From contig NZ_MTAV01000014.1 in NCBI RefSeq assembly GCF_002154695.1, positions 1-43,879 of the forward strand: 43,879 bases of DNA, given 5' to 3'. The position numbers were made by a program, and so were the translations under genes. Under the pieces are notes generated by a model. It saw only the letters and a list, made by a program, of their open reading frames with translations. It did no database searches and was not told the DNA's origin. Positions 6,139 to 13,325 of this stretch are shown here, piece after piece. The DNA comes from Nostoc sp. T09 (GTDB lineage: Bacteria; Cyanobacteriota; Cyanobacteriia; Cyanobacteriales; Nostocaceae). Within the stretch, counting starts at the first letter, position 1. Every line of letters begins with the position of its first letter.

Positions 6139-8619
6139 ATGCGTATATTAATTACTGCGATTTTTACTGTTGCGGCTTTAGCTTTACAGGAGTTTAGCTA
6201 TGAGGCTAAAGCAGCTCCTAAACAGACGGGGTTGATCAAACAGTCTTCTCAATTAATTGAAAATCTAGATCGGCAAGCCAATACAACCACAGCACGTAGT
6301 TCTCAAAATTTGCGACAAGCTGCCAACCAGTCTGGTCAGGTTATCAATAGTGGAGTTCCAGATTCTCCGCCTACTGCTGATATTTTTACACCTTATCTCA
6401 AGGAGATTGCAGCTAGTTTATCACCCGGCTGGGTAATGCGCTTACCATCTCATATATTACTCGATAAAAACTTAGCAGAGGAAGCTAGCAAATATAGTAT
6501 TAAAGTTGCTACCTCAATCTCTAAGTCTAGCCTCACAGTTAATATTTTTTCTTGCAAACGACAAGAAGTTTCTTGCTTAGTTGGCATTATTAGTGCATTT
6601 CAGATAAATAAAGATGCTGAAAAAGCATTCAAGCAATATCAAAACATAGCTGAATCTATTATTATAAATCAAAATCTAAAAGGGTATTTCTTAGAAGCAC
6701 AAAAACAAAATAATCCGACAGATTTATCTCATTTGATATGGCAACAAGATAACCAATTTTATAAAGTCAGTTTTAGAACAAAGTCTCAGCAAAAGCTGTT
6801 AGCAATAGTAAATTCAATGGTTGAGGCTACACCGATTCTCAGCGCTAATAGCTTAGGTGAAGTCAGCTCACTACCAAGTAAACTACAAGCAGAAATTGAA
6901 GAATCACCAAAGAGTAGTTTAGTTATTCCTAGCCGTCGTCTTGTACTAACCACAGCGGAGCAGTTGCGACAAGGAGAGATTTTAACAACTATCCGACAAC
7001 GCCGCTTTTTAGTACCTGGAGGAGAACGTCGTAGCGGACTTACCGATCAACCTACTGTTGGGTTTAGCTGGGGTGTTACCAATAACCTAGAACTTACCTT
7101 AGACGCACAGACAATTGATAATTCTGGTCCCATCAAACAAGGTGGTTTTAATACTCAACGCGTCAATCGCAATAGAGACACTAATAGAAATAACGGTACT
7201 AACTTCTTTCAGGAGTTCACCTTGCAAGCCAAACAAAGGCTTTGGCAGAGTGAAAATGCGACGCAGGCTCTCGGCGGTGTAATTGCTGTTTCTGTAGGAA
7301 ATGGAGGTCGTCCCTTCCAATTTTCTAATGATATTGATGTTGTAGCAACAGGAAAAAATCAACAAACAGTTTTTTCTCTAGAACTGCCATATACCATTAC
7401 ACCTGATGAAAATTGGCAATTTACTCTATCGCCTAAGATAGCTTTTTTACCCGAAGATAATGCCTTATATTTAACTAAACTTCCTTTGCCAAATTCTGGA
7501 TCTTTTGGTACTACATTTGGGCTGGCTGGCGGTGTAAGTTATAAGCTCAATTCACGTTTAATATTGTGGGGTGATGCCTTTATACCATTTGCAGGTAATA
7601 ACACAATTAACCGTGATACAGGCTTACCTAGTCGCACTGTTGCTTACAATGCGGGTTTAAGGTACATAGTTAATCCTCGATTATCTACAGATTTATTTGT
7701 TTCTAATACTTTAGGTAATACAGGACCTTTGTCTATAGTGGCAGATAGAGAGTACACTGCCATAGGATTTGGTGTGACTGTGTTACCAGGTATCACCAGC
7801 GCCAACCGCCGCTACCCAGAACATTTTGGACCAACCCAGCAACCACCGCCAACTACATACGCTGGATTTAGCTTTTTAGATGGAGGTACAGTTCCCCATA
7901 ATCAATTATTACTAAGTTTACAAGGGGGAGGGCAGGGAATATTATCTGCAATTCGCTACGGGTTATTAGATGATTTAGAAATTGGTGCTTTTCTTGATTA
8001 TGTTCCAGGTACTATAGATGAGTCGTTATTAGGGTTCAGTGGAAAGATTCGTTATTTGCATCAAGCTGACGGCGATCCATTTACTTTAAGTATTGCAGGA
8101 ACAATAGCAAGGGCGAATAACCCTTTTGTGAACTTTACTGAAAACAATCGTAATAAATTCCAACAACTAGGATTGCAAAAGGCGGGATTTGCCTTGAGTA
8201 ACGAAAAGGATGAACAAGGCGAATTATTTGTCGTTACTATTTCTACTCCCATGCATTACCAATTTCCAGGCGGAAGTGCAACTTGGCTAACTCCGATTTT
8301 GGGATTTGTACAACGCAGAGGATTAGAAATTGCGGGGTTTAATATTGGCGGATCGGTTCCTTTGTTGAACAACTTGCAGGCGATCGCAGAGGTAGGTTTA
8401 GACTTAGCAGATAAAGGTAACGGCTTTATTGGTAACCAGCGCCAAACAATTATTCCTTGGACTCTAGGTCTGCGTTGGCATCCTGGTTTGTTTTCAGGGC
8501 TGCAATTAGAAGCATACCTCACTAATCGACTTGGTTCTAGCCCTTTTGATAGCTTAAGAGTCAAAGCTGATAATGAAACGACAATAGGTGTTGGTCTACT
8601 GTTACCTATTCAGTTCTAG
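6139..8619 (+). CDS. Outer-membrane beta-barrel-like protein with N-terminal globular domain
   Basis: The 826-residue product begins with a signal peptide (hydrophobic residues 3-17, likely cut near AKA-AP at 26). Residues about 60-240 are a mixed alpha/beta domain with a close Cys pair (FSCKRQEVSC). From about residue 270 the sequence alternates polar and hydrophobic residues in long strands (FSWGVTNNLELTLDAQT, TFGLAGGVSYKLNSRLILWG, EIGAFLDYVPGT) with Gly/Asn-rich turns, and ends in Phe (LLLPIQF), a typical BAM recognition end. I recognise no named family. It resembles a large outer-membrane transporter or surface barrel. It stands alone behind three DNA dyads and codon use looks native. An envelope location is well supported, a specific function is not. 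Confidence 0.75.
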   Translation: MRILITAIFTVAALALQEFSYEAKAAPKQTGLIKQSSQLIENLDRQANTTTARSSQNLRQAANQSGQVINSGVPDSPPTADIFTPYLKEIAASLSPGWVMRLPSHILLDKNLAEEASKYSIKVATSISKSSLTVNIFSCKRQEVSCLVGIISAFQINKDAEKAFKQYQNIAESIIINQNLKGYFLEAQKQNNPTDLSHLIWQQDNQFYKVSFRTKSQQKLLAIVNSMVEATPILSANSLGEVSSLPSKLQAEIEESPKSSLVIPSRRLVLTTAEQLRQGEILTTIRQRRFLVPGGERRSGLTDQPTVGFSWGVTNNLELTLDAQTIDNSGPIKQGGFNTQRVNRNRDTNRNNGTNFFQEFTLQAKQRLWQSENATQALGGVIAVSVGNGGRPFQFSNDIDVVATGKNQQTVFSLELPYTITPDENWQFTLSPKIAFLPEDNALYLTKLPLPNSGSFGTTFGLAGGVSYKLNSRLILWGDAFIPFAGNNTINRDTGLPSRTVAYNAGLRYIVNPRLSTDLFVSNTLGNTGPLSIVADREYTAIGFGVTVLPGITSANRRYPEHFGPTQQPPPTTYAGFSFLDGGTVPHNQLLLSLQGGGQGILSAIRYGLLDDLEIGAFLDYVPGTIDESLLGFSGKIRYLHQADGDPFTLSIAGTIARANNPFVNFTENNRNKFQQLGLQKAGFALSNEKDEQGELFVVTISTPMHYQFPGGSATWLTPILGFVQRRGLEIAGFNIGGSVPLLNNLQAIAEVGLDLADKGNGFIGNQRQTIIPWTLGLRWHPGLFSGLQLEAYLTNRLGSSPFDSLRVKADNETTIGVGLLLPIQF

Positions 8620-8782
8620 GAACGTGCATTAGTCATTTATTATTTGTGTGGTCTTCACAAATAAAGTGCAAATTGTTTTTTGTCAGCAAACTATTACCAA
8701 TTTACTTGGTAGCTTTGCGGTTCTCCTGGTAGGATTTTACCAACCATTAACTCAAGAAAAAAACCGCGATCGCACTTTGACT

Positions 8783-9577
8783 ATGAACAGAAGACGAATT
8801 CTAGCCTTGATTGGTACAGCAATTGCTAGCTTGGTATTGGCAGTTACCTTGCCGACGTTTGCACCCTCGCCTGTAGTAGCCCAGTCTAATACCAACCTTC
8901 TGGTGTCTGCTGCTGCTAGCTTGAAAGATGCATTGGCAGAAATTAAGCTTCTGTACCAACAAAGTCAACCAAACGTCAATATTAATTATAATTTTGGGGC
9001 TTCTGGCGCTTTGCAACAACAAATTGAGCAAGGCGCACCCGCAGACATATTTGTTTCTGCTGGTAAAAAGCAGGTTGACGCTTTAGAAGAGAAAGGACTC
9101 TTGCTTACAGGTAGCCGTACTATTCTTGCCAAGAACCGCCTGGTTTTGGTTGTACCTAAGAATAGTGTAGGTATCACCAGTTTTTACAATCTCAAAGACC
9201 CCAAAATTAAAAAAATTGCGATCGGTGAACCTAGGAGTGTACCCGCCGGACAATATGGCGAACAAGTGCTTCAGAAATTGAAAATTTTGCCACAAGTCAA
9301 ATCGAAATTAGTCTACGCTAACAATGTACGCCAAGTTTTAGCTGCTGTAGAAAGTGGCAACGCCGATGCAGGACTAGTTTACATCACTGATGCCAAAATC
9401 TCTGACAAAGTAAAAGTCGTAGTTGCGGCTGACGAAAAATACCATTCTGCGATCGTTTATCCGCTAGCAGTGCTCAAAGGTAGTAAAAACGCTGGTGCTG
9501 CCAAAGAGTTTGCCCAGTATTTAACTAGTACTCAAGCCAAAGCTGTACTTCAAAAATTTGGCTTTATTCTGCCTTAA
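8783..9577 (+). CDS. modA: Molybdate ABC transporter substrate-binding protein ModA
   Basis: The 264-residue periplasmic binding protein has the ModA signature near its mature N-terminus, LLVSAAASLKDALAEI, then NFGASGALQQQIEQGAPADIFVSA, NRLVLVVPKNS, the IAIGEPRSVPAGQYGEQVL block and AGLVYITDAKI. The start is set at ATG 8783 (MNRRRILALIGTAIASL) because a normal signal peptide ending near VVAQS begins there; the frame extends 45 codons upstream without adding anything signal-like. It would bind molybdate or tungstate and pass it to a ModB/ModC channel for molybdenum-cofactor enzymes such as nitrate reductase. No modB or modC is adjacent: the gene is flanked by an envelope barrel and an 800-bp gap, so the permease must be elsewhere. 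Confidence 0.93.
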   Translation: MNRRRILALIGTAIASLVLAVTLPTFAPSPVVAQSNTNLLVSAAASLKDALAEIKLLYQQSQPNVNINYNFGASGALQQQIEQGAPADIFVSAGKKQVDALEEKGLLLTGSRTILAKNRLVLVVPKNSVGITSFYNLKDPKIKKIAIGEPRSVPAGQYGEQVLQKLKILPQVKSKLVYANNVRQVLAAVESGNADAGLVYITDAKISDKVKVVVAADEKYHSAIVYPLAVLKGSKNAGAAKEFAQYLTSTQAKAVLQKFGFILP

Positions 9578-9756
9578 TCAACCCAATTCTCCTGGAAGTA
9601 ACTGCTACCATCTGAAACATAAGGCATTTGATAGGTTTGTAGTCAGGACTTTAGCCCCCAAATTATTGAAGCACTAAAGTCTCCACTACACCATATTTAA
9701 CCCGCAAAATTAATGCGATAGACCAGTAGGTTACTAAAAATTAAAATTTTTTTGTG

Positions 9757-9910
9757 ACAGGCGCGAATAACATTGCGCCTGTACAATGCTGTTCGTCTAG
9801 GTCTAGTTTTATCCAACTTTACAAGAAGCCGCCTAGCAGGCGTCTACAGAAACGTCTTAGGAAATGCCTGGGGCGAAGGCCAAAACCCCACGTATTCCTA
9901 GGTATTTTAA
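9757..9910. repeat. Cluster of hairpins, likely degenerate interspersed repeat
   Basis: Three foldbacks follow one another. ACAGGCGC (9757-9764) pairs with GCGCCTGT (9775-9782). CGCCT-AGC-AGGCG lies at 9830-9842. A longer imperfect pair, TAGGAAATGCCTGGGG against CCCCACGTATTCCTA, spans about 9858-9901. The block is GC-richer than its surroundings and has stop-free frames only by chance. It looks like a worn repeat element; a structured RNA is the alternative. Confidence 0.45.
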
Positions 9911-10179
9911 CTATTTTTAATGGCATTTGGCGTTATAGAATTTTGCGATTATAACTGAATAGTGAATTTACTGCTGTCCATAAGCTGCGTTCATGAATAG
10001 GGACAGATCATCTACTCAAGGCTACGGGTTGGTCCAACTCTTCACTCGTTAGACAGTTACATTCTGCTTAACCGTGTGACAAAGTATTCCAGTATTAATT
10101 ACTTGTTTACTTAGATAAAAACGCTAGTCTTTATTAAGAATAGTACGGTTAAATATTTACAGCGACAAATACTACGTAA

Positions 10180-10263
10180 CCTTAGCTATCTAAATAGCTA
10201 AGGCTAGCGAGCGTCGATGTTAAATCTCATGAATCCTTGTTTTAGAAAGCTAGGAGCTTTTTT
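10180..10263 (+). ncRNA. Candidate small RNA: 10-bp hairpin plus intrinsic terminator
   Basis: CCTTAGCTAT at 10180-10189 and ATAGCTAAGG at 10194-10203 form a perfect 10-bp stem with a CTAA loop. After an unpaired 42-base stretch comes a perfect terminator hairpin (AAAGCT-AGG-AGCTTT) running into six T. Nothing upstream codes for protein within 600 bp, so the terminator needs a transcript of its own; a short RNA starting at or before about 10130 is the simplest reading. I do not recognise the family, and the Yfr1 core motif is absent. The 5' end is not defined. Confidence 0.4.
10246..10263 (+). terminator. Rho-independent terminator
   Basis: Six-base-pair perfect stem AAAGCT/AGCTTT with a 3-base loop, the last T of the stem continuing into a run of six T in all. 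It lies 118 bp before the SLH gene start, so it would also shield that gene from upstream transcription. Confidence 0.55.
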
Positions 10264-10380
10264 GTGTATCCGTATGATAAAACTGTTTGTTAGCCTATCT
10301 TGTATTTATAAATACTTTAATATAGGATGAATCAACTCTAGTGTAACGTTATATTTTTTTTAAAGTGTGAGGAATTTACT

Positions 10381-12219
10381 GTGATGAAAGAAAAATTAGT
10401 AAGTATATTATTACTCAAGAGAGTACAGTATATTTTTTCTGGTTTAGGAAGAACTTTAATAACTAGCCTTTTGCTGACTACAGCTATATCCACTCATTCT
10501 GCCGCTGCCGAAGATAAGTTGATAGCTGACAATCCAAGTAGTGAATTCAGTTTTGCGGAAACACCACAAGAGGATTCTGCCACTTTTGAAAATGTTGCAG
10601 AGCAAGATACAAACTGGGGGCAGGTAATTGTGGAAGATCACAATCCCAGTGTTGAATTCAGTTCTTTGCAAACACCAAAACAATTTTCTGTCAGTTCTGA
10701 TATTGCAGAAAAGCACAATGCAGACTTCAAGCAAAAATTGGTTGCTTCCCAAAATATAGATCCTAGGAATAAGCAAAAACAACCTCAGCTAATTGCGCAA
10801 ACAGATTCTTCCAGTGCTGGGTATGATAGCCTTACTAAGCAGCTAATGCTATCAGACATTCAGGGCAATTGGGCTCAAAGTTTCATTGAATTTTTGAATC
10901 AACGAGGGATTATTCTGGGATTTCCAGATGGCTCTTTCCGTCCAGACGAACCAGTAACACGCGCTCAGTTTGCAGCCATGCTTCAGAAAGCTTTTCAGAA
11001 AGCTCCTGTCCGCAATGCTATTCAATTTGTAGATACGCCTGACAATTATTGGGGTAAAGATGCAATCGAAGCAGCCTACAAGAGTGGTTTTCTAGAAGGT
11101 TATCCTGGCAGTGTCTTTAAGCCTGACCAAAATATCCCTCGTGTTCAAGCATTGGTTGCTCTGGCTACTGGTCTGAATCTTTCTGCCGACACGCCAATGC
11201 CAACGGTTTTGAATACCTATTTTCAGGATGCTTCTCAAATTCCTGATTATGCTCTTAAACAAGTCACTGGTGCTTTAGAGAGCAATTTGATTGTCAATTA
11301 TCCCAATGTACAGATTCTAAATCCGAATCAGGTAGCTACCAGGGCAGAGGTAGCAGCGTTTATCTATCAAGCTTTAGTCAAGAATGGAAATGCTCCGGAG
11401 CTAACAGCCTCTGAAACTGCAACTCAATATATTGTGGGTTACAAACCATCGGAAAACACCGCTCAAACGCCACCCTCACTTGAAGAGTTACGGCAACGTT
11501 TTCGTGTTCCATCACTAACCTCACAAGAACTGAGGGTAATTACATCAGGAATTGTGAGTATACCTGGCTCATCTGTAACGAGTCCTACTGCGTTCGGTGC
11601 AGAATTTGGGGATGTTTTTGCTGGTGTTAGTTACCAATCTAGGACACGCTATAGCAATAGGGATGATGGTGGGCTAGTGTTTGGGTTTGGTCTGGGAGAA
11701 CGGCAAAAGGTAGCTTTAGAAGTCGCAGTTTCTTCTTTTTCCACTTTTAGGCAAGGTTTTTTTGAGAATGGTGGTGTTAGCTTGAAGCTTCACCATTCAT
11801 TCTCCAATGGCATGGCGATCGCTGCTGGAGTAGAAAATGCACTTACGGTTGGTTCTCCGGATGCTGGAAGCAGTGTCTATGGTGTTGTTAGTAAAATCTT
11901 TCCGTTGAAAAACGACCCTACTCAACCATTTAGCTCTGTTACCTTGTCTTTGGGTTTAGGGGGTGGTCGTTTTCGCTCAGAACAGGATACAAAAAAAGGC
12001 ATAGACTCAGTTAATGTGTTTGGTAGTGTTGGGGTAAGAGTATTGGAACCAATATCCCTAATTGCAGACTGGACTGGTCAAGATTTGACAGTAGGTGCTT
12101 CCATTGCCCCTTTCCGAAATTTCCCAATGGTTATTACTCCAGCTGTAGCTGATATTACAGGCAATGCTGGTGATGGTGCTAGATTTATTCTAGGAGTGGG
12201 TTTTGGCTATTCTTTCTAA
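10381..12219 (+). CDS. Envelope protein with three SLH domains and a C-terminal barrel-like region
   Basis: The 612-residue protein starts GTG-ATG (10381/10384) with GAGGA 7-10 bases upstream. Residues 20-43 are a hydrophobic export signal ending in SAAAED. Three S-layer homology domains follow at about 156-205 (SDIQGNWAQSFIEFLNQRG, GFPDGSFRPDEPVTRAQFAA), 216-265 and 280-335; SLH domains bind peptidoglycan-linked polymer in cyanobacteria. From about 405 the chain is strand-rich and ends in Phe (GVGFGYSF), as outer-membrane barrels do. Typical cyanobacterial OprB-type porins carry one SLH and a larger barrel, so this is not a standard porin. Residues 50-83 and 87-122 are a degenerate tandem duplication (NPSSEFSFAETPQ, NPSVEFSSLQTPK). 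Probably an outer-membrane anchor to peptidoglycan. Confidence 0.82.
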   Translation: MMKEKLVSILLLKRVQYIFSGLGRTLITSLLLTTAISTHSAAAEDKLIADNPSSEFSFAETPQEDSATFENVAEQDTNWGQVIVEDHNPSVEFSSLQTPKQFSVSSDIAEKHNADFKQKLVASQNIDPRNKQKQPQLIAQTDSSSAGYDSLTKQLMLSDIQGNWAQSFIEFLNQRGIILGFPDGSFRPDEPVTRAQFAAMLQKAFQKAPVRNAIQFVDTPDNYWGKDAIEAAYKSGFLEGYPGSVFKPDQNIPRVQALVALATGLNLSADTPMPTVLNTYFQDASQIPDYALKQVTGALESNLIVNYPNVQILNPNQVATRAEVAAFIYQALVKNGNAPELTASETATQYIVGYKPSENTAQTPPSLEELRQRFRVPSLTSQELRVITSGIVSIPGSSVTSPTAFGAEFGDVFAGVSYQSRTRYSNRDDGGLVFGFGLGERQKVALEVAVSSFSTFRQGFFENGGVSLKLHHSFSNGMAIAAGVENALTVGSPDAGSSVYGVVSKIFPLKNDPTQPFSSVTLSLGLGGGRFRSEQDTKKGIDSVNVFGSVGVRVLEPISLIADWTGQDLTVGASIAPFRNFPMVITPAVADITGNAGDGARFILGVGFGYSF

Positions 12220-12241
12220 ATCCATTGACATAAACAGAATC

Positions 12242-13003
12242 ATGAATATTAAACATTTTCCATTTCATCTGGGTCTGAGCTTTACTTTTGCATTGGCTTT
12301 AATAACTTGTCAAACATCGCAGCCTGCTTCTGCCCAAGCTTTCAATCAACAAACAGATGTCACGGGTAATATTATTACAACTGGCGACATCACAGGTGGT
12401 ACTTTCCAAAATCCACCAACTAACACTGGTGGGACTGTAACAATCGGTGACATCCAAGGAGGTACTTTGCCCTACTCGGTTACAGGAGGAAGGGATATCA
12501 AGGAAGTAGTATTTAAATCTCCTTCTATTCAAGCATCTGTCAATAATACTGCTCTTGAGATAGTCAGTAAGCTCGATACGAATAGCTTAACTTCACTAAC
12601 AGGGCAACCGATTGCTTCAGAGACGCAAAAGAATTTACGGAGTGTTCTAACAGGATCAGAATGTGTGCCAAGTACGGACGAAGATCGTAAGAAAATTACA
12701 GACGCAGGTAATAGGGACAATACAAACGCATGTACTGGGCAAATTACGGCCGCATTAAGTAGTGTTCAAGGAAATCCTGGATTGGATCAGGTTCAGCAAC
12801 TAGCCAATAAACTACAAGGTTTGTTAAAAACTAATCAATCTAAACAAGTCGATCCAATTCGATTAGTGAATGTTGTGAATGCTTACAACAATTTAATTGA
12901 TAATAGCTCGGCAGAGTTTCTCAATAATCCACCACCTGAACTACAAGCTATTCAATCGGTACTGTTGCAATTAGTTAATAGTGTAGTTGCAAATAATCAA
13001 TGA
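12242..13003 (+). CDS. Small exported protein of unknown function
   Basis: I set the start at ATG 12242, 22 bases after the SLH gene, because a signal peptide begins there (MNIKHFPFHLGLSFTFALAL, cut near ASAQA). The mature chain of about 220 residues opens with Gly/Thr-rich repeats, GNIITTGDITGGTF and GGTVTIGDIQGGTL, followed by a mostly helical, Gln/Asn/Leu-rich region with one Cys pair (TGSECVP and TNACTGQ). I recognise no family. The short gap and lack of a terminator suggest cotranscription with the SLH-domain protein, so a periplasmic or surface role is a reasonable inference. The earlier ATG at 12203 overlaps the upstream gene and precedes no signal sequence. Confidence 0.75.
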   Translation: MNIKHFPFHLGLSFTFALALITCQTSQPASAQAFNQQTDVTGNIITTGDITGGTFQNPPTNTGGTVTIGDIQGGTLPYSVTGGRDIKEVVFKSPSIQASVNNTALEIVSKLDTNSLTSLTGQPIASETQKNLRSVLTGSECVPSTDEDRKKITDAGNRDNTNACTGQITAALSSVQGNPGLDQVQQLANKLQGLLKTNQSKQVDPIRLVNVVNAYNNLIDNSSAEFLNNPPPELQAIQSVLLQLVNSVVANNQ

Positions 13004-13325
13004 TTGGTCAATAGTATTCAAGGCTGAATTTGACTCTGCAAATATACCTGTATAGACACAGAAGCCCATGAGCACAATAGTTTTAATTGTTGAGTCAAAA
13101 TTGTGTAGCTATGTAGGTTTTTGATGCCTGCAAGCGTTCCGTAAGGTTGATGCAGGCACATTGCCAATCATATTGAATCTACAAGGTTCTGTGCGATCGC
13201 TTGCGTCAGCTATTACTTATACATGGGTACAAGTTTTCAAGCTAAACCCATAAAAAAATCATACCATCAAACGTGAAAGTATGATACTTTTGGTAGCGAT
13301 ATTAGTAATATAATTAGATTGCTAC
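13004..13325. other. 322-bp convergent intergenic region with two hairpins
   Basis: No gene is visible between the convergent 12242-13003 and 13326-15785 genes. TGCCTGCA at 13125-13132 pairs with TGCAGGCA at 13151-13158 (8-bp stem, 18-base loop, GC-rich); no U tract follows, so it is probably a repeat remnant or a processing hairpin. A minus-strand terminator lies at 13252-13287. Confidence 0.5.
13252..13287 (-). terminator. Intrinsic terminator for the dynamin-like gene
   Basis: Read on the minus strand, ATCATAC (13285-13279) pairs with GTATGAT (13264-13258) and runs straight into a tract of seven T (13258-13252). It lies 39 bp past the stop of the dynamin-like gene. The stem is AT-rich but perfect. 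Confidence 0.6.

Larger units (their letters stand above)
9578..10380. other. 803-bp intergenic region between modA and the SLH gene
   Basis: No convincing protein-coding gene. The first part (9757-9910) is a set of hairpins. The second part (about 10130-10263) looks like a small RNA gene ending in an intrinsic terminator. The last 115 bp are very AT-rich and probably hold the promoter of the SLH-domain gene. Confidence 0.55.

Noticed and set aside
9754-9954. A 66-codon plus-strand frame downstream of modA
   Set aside because: It is very rich in Arg, lies wholly in a hairpin-rich repeat and has no ribosome-binding site or family resemblance.
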